From Distichodus sexfasciatus (taxonomy: Eukaryota; Chordata; Actinopteri; Characiformes; Distichodontidae): a stretch of DNA of 64,000 bases. Below the pieces are notes generated by a model. It was not told the origin of the DNA and searched no databases. It saw only the letters and a program-made list of their open reading frames with translations. Within the stretch, counting starts at the first letter, position 1. Each line of letters starts with the position of its first letter. The stretch covers positions 90,001 to 154,000 of the forward strand of contig JAVGVS010000294.1 of the NCBI GenBank assembly GCA_032718565.1, given 5' to 3'. Shown one piece after another: positions 24,601-34,800 of this stretch. A program made the translations under genes and the position numbers.

Positions 24601-27600
24601 AGTTGCACTGCGTGATTGAAAAAAAGGCTTCAGTCGAAGAGGAAAAGAAGAGTTTTCCCCATAGCGTCTTACGACACAGTACGAGTCAAATATCGAAAGG
24701 GAATCTGTATTACTCTCAAGTTCAGCAAGATTAGACATTTCCCCTGTCAGGAACGACAGATTGGGGAGATTATCAATAAAGTTACTAGCTGTATCTGAAG
24801 TGATTGTACGCTTGGAGCAGAAGCGAGTTGTAGTATTTGTGTTTTGACTAAAGTGAAAATCAAATGTAATGAGATGGTGGTCAGAAATAATACTCGTCTG
24901 AGGCAATACTGTTACATTATCTACATTAAGACCAAACGATAGAATTAAATCAAGGGTATGACCGCAGTTGTGAGTGGGCCCAGTTACATTTTGAACAATG
25001 CCCATGGAATCTAGTAAATTAGTAAAAGCTGCTGTCAGAGGATCTTGTTCATTATCTACATGAATATTAAAGTCCCCCATAATTATTGCTCTTTCAGTTG
25101 AAATAACCAGGTCTGACAGAAATTCTGCAAATTCAGTTAGGAATTCAGAATAAGGACCTGGTGGACGGTAGATTGTAATGAGAGGGAGCGACGAAGAATT
25201 AGGTTTTGCAGATATGTCTGCAATTCTAAGGAATAATAATTCGAATCATTTAAATGTAAATTTAGGTCCTGACTTCTGTGTTATTGAAAGAGATCTTTCG
25301 TAGATGGTTGCAACACCTCCCCCTTTACCACTGAGTCGGGGTTTATGCTCATAACTATATCCTGGAGGCGTCGCATCATTTAAGGCTAAATACTCGTTGA
25401 GTCTTACCCATGTCTCAGTTAAACAGAGCGCGTTTAGGACGTGGTCTAAAATCATTTCACTAATAATAAGTGCCTTAGTAGTTAATGATCTAATATTTAG
25501 TAGGCCTACTTTCAGCTTAGTGCTACAGATATTCTGCATTGGCTGCTCTAATTTAATAGAAATTAGATTGGAAAAGGATGCCTTTCACATTTTATGTGAA
25601 CTATTTTTGGTTCGGGGCACATAGACAATGTCAATATGGTGGTACCTAGGTGGCGGCTCGAGGCAACTCGCAGGCGGTCGGTTTAGCCTTTCTGTCTGCG
25701 GCCTAGCCTTGGCTCCGGTTTGTCAATGGCCACCTACACCTGAACCTGCATAAAGGCTAGCTGCCTTTCTTTAAAATTACTTTTGGTTACTTCAAACTGT
25801 CTGAGCTTGACGTCATTGGTGCCGACATGGACGACCATCTTAGAATATCTTCGTCTAATACAGGTCAGCACCTTAAGATTGGCCCTGATGTCCGGCGCTC
25901 TGGCTCCCAGTAAACAATTTACCTCGACTGCTGGTGCCGCTAAGGGTCTAGCTATTTTCACGTGCCGTAGAATAGAATCACCTATCACCAGAGCACTTTC
26001 AACAGGCGTCTCAGTGGGTGTTTCACTGAGCGGGGTAAACCTGTTCGACACGCTGATCGATGGAGAGTGGTGCTCGGGAGTAGCCTTTGCCGAAGCTTGG
26101 GCTCTCCGTCTATGTCGCCGAACCGCCACCCATTGGTTCTGCTGCGGGAACCCTAATGCCGGAGTTTTTGGGCCTGAACGCTCTAAATCTGAACCTGAAG
26201 CCCCCAGACTCCCTGACTGCGAACTTCCAGCTAAAAGGCTACCTGGCAACTGTGCTAACATCTGGAGGCGCGTCTATAATCTATAGTTCTATAATCTTCT
26301 CCGTCAGAGCTTCTACCATCTTACACCTTTTACAGATAAAGTTATCACTACTTAACCTATCACTGCTGAAGGAGGAGCTAAGGCTAAACATTCTGCACTC
26401 ACTACAGAAAACATCATCGTTAGGCATCTTATTTAAAAACCAGATATCACTTACGTTGTTATTTGTTGAGCAGGATCGCTGAGAAGTTGCCGTCGATTTT
26501 TTGCGTCTCAGTCTCCACCGTGGTTGGAGTTAAACTATATTTTAGGTTTTAACCGCTGATTGTATTACTTAAATCGCTTAGCGTAAGGAAAGGTATGAAA
26601 AGAAAATTAACATTAAGACACTGTGCGTTTGGGCGGAGGAAGCCCTATACGCTTGGCAGTTCCTCGCGAAAAAAAAAGTAAATGACACGCCAAGCAGTGT
26701 CTAATCAGTTGTTAGTCACTTTATATTAAAAGTTCGTAGTAAGAAATTGACAGAATATAATGCAATTTCAGTATAAAAGGGAAAAAAGGAGTGAGAAACG
26801 CCGACGTGCACCGGCAAGAGGCAGGAAGTGACGTCACTAGGGCTGCAACTAACGACTATTTTGAGAGTCGACTAGTCATCGACTATTAAAACGATTAGTC
26901 GACTAATCGGATTATAAATTGCATAATTATAAAATGGCTCCGATTTAGCTACTAGCATTTTCATTTAGTATGAGGTTATTTAAATTTTGTGATAAATAAT
27001 AAAGACAAGAAAGATACTTCACTCAAAAACCTATTTTAATAAATGTTTCTTTTTTGCCTTATCTAGCCTTATGATGGCTCCTGGTTTTGTGATGGTACTG
27101 AGAAAATGGTAACATACCATTATAACATTTATGAGTGAGTGACAAAGGCGTTGGTTACTTTACCATTTTGCGTGCTTATTAAACATATAAGACCTAACTA
27201 TTAAATTCTAATTATAAAGTCGATAAACTATAACTTGCGTTTAACCGACCTGTCGCGGTTCCTCTTCCTCCGACGTCTTTCGTTTTTCTGTAGGAACTTC
27301 CTTTAGCGAATCACAAAAACAGGAGCCATCGGCCAATAGGATTCGCAGCCAGAAACTGCCTACACCCCGTCCCCAAACTGCCCAAACCCGCCCCTTTCAA
27401 ACCACGTGCATAGAAGTCTCACTCGAGCAAAAAAAGCCGCTCGTCGGTAATCTACTTTGTGCGTGAGGGCATTTAACACATTGAGAGGAAAAAGAAATTT
27501 GAGAGAGGAAAAATACAGTTTGCACGCAATATTATCACAAACGCACACTCGATTCTTAATTTTGTGCTCTCGAGTTCCACACTTGCGCTTGCGACTTTGA

Positions 27601-30600
27601 AATTTATGCCCGCGAAATTTTTGCGGCAAGCCATTTTGCGCGCTCTAGTTTTGGCGTTGATGTGACGCCATCGGGCCATTCTTCTACCTGTCACTGAATG
27701 CTGTTGCACAAGAGCGAATCTCACCAGAGTGTGGTGTATAGGTGCACTCTATTGGAAAGCGGTAGTATTGCACAGGTAGAAAGGAAAGAAAACGTTTCAC
27801 TTCGTTTAAAAAGACGTCTGGCGACAATTATCGGCAATCAAATTCGTCGCCGACTATTTTTATTGTCGATTTTTGTTGACAATGTCGAATAATCGTTGCA
27901 CCCCTAGACGTCACATTATACAAATAAAATCAAACATGCCATGCTACAACTTTTATACAGCTTGATGCAAAAGAAAAGGGAGGGTGGAAGTGGAGAGAAC
28001 TGGAGAAATGAGAGAAATTGAAGTTGCTCTGGATAGCAGCAAACTAAATGTAAAAGTGATATCAGTATAGGTACCTGGGCTTGTGGTATTTGTCGATACT
28101 GAATGCCTGATTAATATGATGCCTCTGGAAGAGGCTGGGATCATTATTTTGCTTCATTTGGCAACATCATAAATAAATAATTGTGCACCAGCAGTTTAGA
28201 AACCTACAAATGCCTTTTAATGCAGCAAAAGTTGGTCAGGAATTAAAAGAAATAAAATTCTAACATAAAGCAGTACTATCAAATGAGAATGCAAATGTAA
28301 TCAATATTCAGTGCAAACAAACTATTTCCATTTCTTTTTGTCCATAGCATATTTCGCTTTGACATCAACTACACGCACATTCTTGCTACTTGCCCACAAA
28401 ATTTCCACAAAAATCTCCTGTCAGACCTTCCTGTTTCCTCTTGCCCCGCAGCTCCATCCTCCGCATTCTTCTACCAATACACCTAGTATCAAGAAGAACA
28501 AGAAACGGCTCAAAGGATGATCCTTAGTGTAAACAGACCTCCACCTTGAACACTTCCGTCACTCTTACTACAGACCTCAGTCCTGTCACACTGCCCTCGT
28601 ATATATCCTGTGAAAATCTTACATGCTTCTTAACCACTCATACAATACCACAACTCTTCTCTAGACGTAGTCATTTGCTTATTCTGTCATATGCAACTCC
28701 TACTGACCTCTGTAATTATCTGTCAACACCCTCGGAACAAACATTGCATCTGTAGCTCTTTTCTGGCATGAAACCATTCTGCTACTCACTAATTATCACC
28801 TCTTCTTAGCCTAGCTTCCACTACTCTTTCACATGTGTTCATGCAGTGGTTGCTATAGCTCTGCACTTTACATTTATTTTGGAAAATTGGTTTCAGCACA
28901 CTTCTTTTCTACTTCTCAAGCATCCTTTCACTTTCCAAGATTGTGTTTAACAATCTGGTTAGAAACTCCACTGCCATCCATCTTAAACAGCTCCATGCTT
29001 TCATTTTTTTATTTCCCTTTTTTCTACATTGTAGATTAATATTGACATCAAAACTATAAATGAACTCATGGAATTATGCAATAAACAAAGCATAACCACC
29101 CCACCTTGCTCCAAAAAAATGCACCAAATCCCTTTTTTTCTGTGCTTTATCAGATATCTTGGTCCCGTAGCTCAGCTTTTATGAGCTTCTATGTCCTTCT
29201 TTATTCCATCATATTCATTCATTCATTTTCGAACCACTGAATCCCAATCGGGGATGCCGGGGGATGGGCCTTTTCCGGGAACTTACAGATGCAAGGCGGG
29301 GACCAACCCTGGCCAGGCGCCAACACACAGTGGGACACACACAATCACACACATCTTATGGGGCCAATTTAGAGTGGCCAGTAAACCTATAGTGCATGCC
29401 TTTGGACTGTGGAAGGAAACCGGAGCACCCGGCGGAAACCCATGCAACCACGGGGAGAGCATGCAAACTCCACACAGAATGGGCCCTACGGCCATCCCCG
29501 GGATTCGACCCCGGGACCTTCTCGCTGTGAGGCAGCAGCACTAACCACTGCTCCACCTGCCGCCCCCTATTCCATCATATGGCTCCCTGAGCTCTTATCT
29601 GTGTTGTTTCCTCTTCTTCTTTGTGTATACTATGCCTTTCCTGAACTGTCCCTCTAGGTTGGTGGGTTATGTAGACCAGCGCTACAAGGAGCACCTGAAA
29701 AACCAAGGCAAAGTTGACTCGGTAAGTAGGCAAATTATATTAGTGGCCCATCTAAACTAATAATGTCTGCCAAATAAAGTTAAAAATGTATTATTTGTAC
29801 ATTAATTAATTGATAATTATTTTGAGAACATTTATATATACTGTAGATAACATGTCTCTAATAGAAGTGTATCTTTATGCTAATCTGAGAATTGTTGCTC
29901 TTGTTCTCAGGTTATATTACTCATGTTTACTCTTTGGTCTAATGCAAGTCCAAATAATTAACAAATAGCCTATGTGTTAGGGATAGATATTAAATCAAAT
30001 GATGGTTAATAATGCATTTAATTATATATAATAAGATGTTTCAGTATGCCAGTTTAGCCCTCTATAAAATAGCAGAAAATAATTTGTAGCTTTAATTACC
30101 ACATGCCCATTAATCGCCTATGGCTTTTTGGTAATATGGTAGACGTGCCAGAAACAATATTGTGTGTAAAAAATAGATATCAAATAATGCATACTAAATG
30201 TTTAGATGAATGGATAACTTTTTCTCTTTGCTCTAATTCTTTATTTTTATTTTTCAGCCAAAAATAGAGAGACACAACGTATTGTAGTTTGAGTTACACT
30301 GCCATAATATCATGTTGCATAAAGAGACGTTAAATTAAAAAAAGAAATTTTTTTTTAGAATGGTTTAATGACAACTGCCACCAATATTGCCCAGGACCGA
30401 ATACTTTTTGTGTTTTTCAATGGGAGGATACCATGAAGGAAGGTTTCTTGCTTTGATGGAAGCATATGTCGATGTCTTCAAATAGAAATTTGTTGTTAAG
30501 TTATTTTTATCCCTAAATATTGAAAGTACAGTACAAAAATCATCTTGTTTTATATTGACGATAGTTATTAAAAAAATAGCCTTTTACTGTTTAGTTGCTC

Positions 30601-31775
30601 TGTAAACAGGGTTTATTTATAACCGGAGACTGGAAATCGTTGTGACTTGGTAATATTTTTGTCTGTTAATAGCTGGTTGTAGTGGATGTTATGGCTGCCC
30701 TGGACATGTATGTGGAGAGGGGCCAGTGGGAGAAGTGCATTGATACTGCATCCAAACAGGTATCTCCAGTTGCCTGGCTTTCCTATACCTGATTTCATCT
30801 TTAATTATGGTCTATATTCAGACGACAAGGTTGGAAATAATCTGGACAGATGGTGATCAAAGCTGCTCCTGGAAATCTACCTACCTCTAGAACATGTAAC
30901 TAACTCCACATCTAATCTACACCTCTAACCATTGTCTTAGGAAGGTGGTGGAGTAATATGGTAAGAAAGTTGGAGGGAAAACTGGTCTTTAGAAATCACT
31001 GGTGGAAAACAGACAACAGTTGGCGCCAACGTTGATTCTGGATCTCTGTTTACCTCCAGAACAGGAAATATTGAGGAAAACAATCTCCTAAAACCTGATC
31101 ACAAGTGTTGACTAGTGGCAGTCATGGTTCCAGATGTTGGCACTATTATGGTTATTTTTATTATTCTTTCTTTTTTGTAGAATTTTAAGATTCTTCATAA
31201 ATATGTTGCCCTGTATGCTACCCATCTGATAAAAGAAGGTGAAGCAGAAAAAGCACTCCACCTGTACGTGCAGCACGGAGTACCAGCAAACCCACAGGTA
31301 CACAAGGGTTGTCTGACAAGTGTACAGTGTTACCATACCTCTTTATATTGTTTGTGTTATTGTAAATGCTAATATGTAACTTGGAAATATCTTAAACAGA
31401 TAGATCATTATTGATTTATTAAATGCTTGCATTTTAAGAGTACGATTATGTTAAATGAACTGAGGAACCAAGCACACAGTTCATTAAAACTGCATTTAAC
31501 AAATTGCCACTCTTTCCTTCCAGAACTTCAACATCTACAAGAGGGTGTTTCTAGAGCTGCTGAATTTGCGAGGCAGAGACACCGCAGAAGCGTACAGATT
31601 CTGGGCTGACCTAAGGAATGTTCTGCTGTTTCTGGTGAATTACAATAACATTTTAGGTTATTCTGATTGTGTAATAGGTCATAGTTATAGGCAGATGATG
31701 TTGGAGTGATATTACCACCTTCATGCAACTGCAGAATAATCTTTATAATTAGAGAATAGGCTGGCTCTCTTGTTG

Positions 31776-31830
<55 letters not shown>

Positions 31831-34800
31831 ATATATTTTTTTTTTAATTGACATCAAAACAGTTTTGAAAACAAGTAAATCAATTTTTGTCACATATTTG
31901 TAATGATTAATTTTTACCGTAACCTTCAGTTGTTTTGTGACATTTTTTACTCATCTCAAAATACTGTTCATCCAGTTTATAAGTATCGATAAATGAGAAC
32001 ACAAAACAACAAAGACAAAACACCAAACTAAACACACAAGAAGAAGTAGACAGTGATCTTTTCATCACTAGTTTGCCTAATTGGTTTTATAGATGTTTCC
32101 TAGACATTCCAGTTTATGAGTGACGAAAGCTGTTATCCTCTCAATTTTATGAATATCCATTGTTTTTTTTTATTTATTTATTCCAATTTGTGACAACCAC
32201 TTTTAGTATTTAAATGATACTTTGGTAACATACACCACTGTTTCTAAGTAGGGAAATGTTGACAGATGGATGCTATATACAAGTTGCAGTCCATGCTTTT
32301 TCAACTTAAAACCATGCAAATAATGGCTGTTTTCTTCATTTTGCAGCTGCTGAGAATAGATATGTTACAGGCGTTCCTAATGCATTACCTTACAATCTGA
32401 CTGACTCTGTCTGTTTGTTCAGTGTGAGAATCTGGCCAAGTCTTCAGAAGCCAACTCACCAGCACATGAAGAGTTTGAGCAGATGCTTGTGATAGCTCAC
32501 TATTATGCTACCCGCTCTGCTGCTAAGGGCATCAACCAGCTGGTGCGTGTCTTTTTAAAGAACTCTATAGTGACACATTACTTTGACTTAAATATGTTTT
32601 AGAAATTGTTCAGAATGTCAGAAATGGTTTTGACAGCAACATCATCTACACTAGTCATTTGAATTCTGTTTGACTTCTAAAAAGCACTTTAAATTGTTCA
32701 CAGATTGCTCTGCAGACTATCTTAATAAAGCTGTCTGTGTCATGTCTGGGTTTGCAGCACAGATGCAGGAATCATTGTTCACTCTTACGCTCTTTAATGC
32801 TCTTAAACAAAGCTTAAACACACACACAACACAGATGTGAGCTTGCCCATCTCTTGCTCAGTCACTCTGATACTCTGATAATTTCTGTTGCAGTTAGTAG
32901 ACTGCAACACAAAAGCGACACCAGCACTTGTCAGCACTTTCTTCACTTTATTTTCTGCGAAATACACACAGAACATTTGGGTTAAAGTGAGGGGTGACCG
33001 GATGCTATTTTCCGGGTCCAACTGGCTTCAATAATCAAAACCCCAGCTGTGAGGAACGAAACGAGTGAGCAAATCAGTCGATGGTGACGTGCAAACATTA
33101 CGTCATGGGAACCAAAGCGGGAAAACTAAACCAGGTTCAGGTGACAGACATCAGCCAAAAATTACAACCCAGCGAGTGAGAAAGGTGCAAAGCAAACTCA
33201 GGTTAGAATTCAAGTGATCGGAATGGGTGGGGCCGAGGCAGCACAGTCTGCAGATATTTTAAGTGTTATACGCTGGACACCCTTGGTGTCCTGTAGTCCC
33301 TGTTTGACCTTTACCCTTTGCATTTTTGTGCTAGCTTCAAAATTAGGCTATGTTCATATTGTCTTTTTTCCCCTCTTCTGTAGAACACTTTAGCAGCCAA
33401 GTTGTCTATTTCTCTGCTCAGACACACACAACTCATTCCAGCGGATAAAGTCTTTTATGAAGCAGGCTTGGCTGCCAAGGTAAGTCCCCTGTAGGCTCTT
33501 AGTGAGCACAGTGCTCTCTCCTGCATTCAAATGTCCGTGTAAGAAAGATTGAGAACACATAAGGTCTAATGTACGAATAGGTGCAACTGTTTTTAATTTA
33601 ATATAAAATAGCTGACTCTCATTTCTGAAAATTAATAGGGGAATGCTTTTTTCACAGAAATATGGAAATATTTGAGTGTGACAGAGTAAATCTTTTCTCT
33701 GCAGACTGTTGGCTGGGAGAACATGGCTTTTATTTTTCTCAATCGATTCCTGGATTTGGCTGATGTAAGAAAATGTGTTGTGTCTATATGTTTGTTGTGT
33801 GTATTACCTGAGCAGTGGAGTGTGTACGTAAGCTTTATTTACCTGTTCATTAAATTTGATCTAAAACCAATTTTTTTTCTGTTGTCCTAGTTGTGTTTTT
33901 TTTTTTTTTTAGAAGTTCCATGTTTATATTCATGGTTAAAAATAGCATCACACAGATAATTACAAACTTTCAGGTTACATCTATAAATAACATTAGATTT
34001 TAAAAGATTAAATGATTATTTTCTCTGCTTGTATGTGACAAGGTTAACATTGCATAAATTGCAGCTCTTGTGATTTAAAATATATATTTGTACCAGTTCC
34101 ATTATGAAAATGATTTATCTTTCAACTTTAATGTGGAACCTGTGTATCAACCAAAATTACAGTTTTTTCATGTTATGTTTCAGGGCATTGATGAGGGCAC
34201 ACTAGATGCATTAGACCACACTGACTTCCAAGATACTGACATTCCCTTTGAGGTCCCGCTGCCATCCAAGTTGCATGTCTCTGTAAGATGTCTCTGTAAC
34301 ACTTATTTCTATATTGTGTCAATATCACGTGAAGCATTTTAAGAACCACATCTTTGGATAAATGAGTTTAATAAATAAAACCTGTAAATATGAACTTCAG
34401 ATGTCAAACTTTGGCTTTATACCTTTTTATAAAATTATACAGGTCAATATGTAAATTAAACAACATTATTTTGTAATGGTATGTGTGGTATGTCTGTGTG
34501 AGTGTGCGTATTTGGTTTACCTAAATGGTTGTTTTAAAGGAAAATACAGATAGGAAAACCTGAGATTTGTCAGAATTTCTGGCTCTTTGAGGATTGGTCC
34601 TCATTAGAATTTCTTTTGTTGTAGAAGTTCCATCTTTGTTTAAAAAGCTAAAGGTTAAGTGTACTGTTATTTTGATTTAGATCTAAGATCTGGCTGTCAA
34701 TGCTAGACCAGACTGTGTGTGCAGACCTATGTTTGTGAATGTATGCACATGTAATGCATACTTGTGTTCATGTGTAAAATTCCATAGTGTAACCTTCGAA

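Larger units (their letters stand above)
18010..26829 (-). mobile_element. L2-type LINE (- strand) split by BEL and DIRS fragments
   Basis: The 3' part is at 18010-19340: a UTR with the phrase AGCAAGCCTGAGGCGACAGT in + orientation and the RT C-terminus LWNKLPVSVRSSETISAFKS and KLQLVQNAAARVL. The 5' part is at 24717-26829: ORF1 at 25734-26261 and endonuclease pieces at 24592-25539. Between them lie BEL (19341-22404) and DIRS (22405-24716) fragments. Most of the RT core is missing, so a deletion came with the insertions. The 5' end abuts the hAT target site at 26830. Confidence 0.75.
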
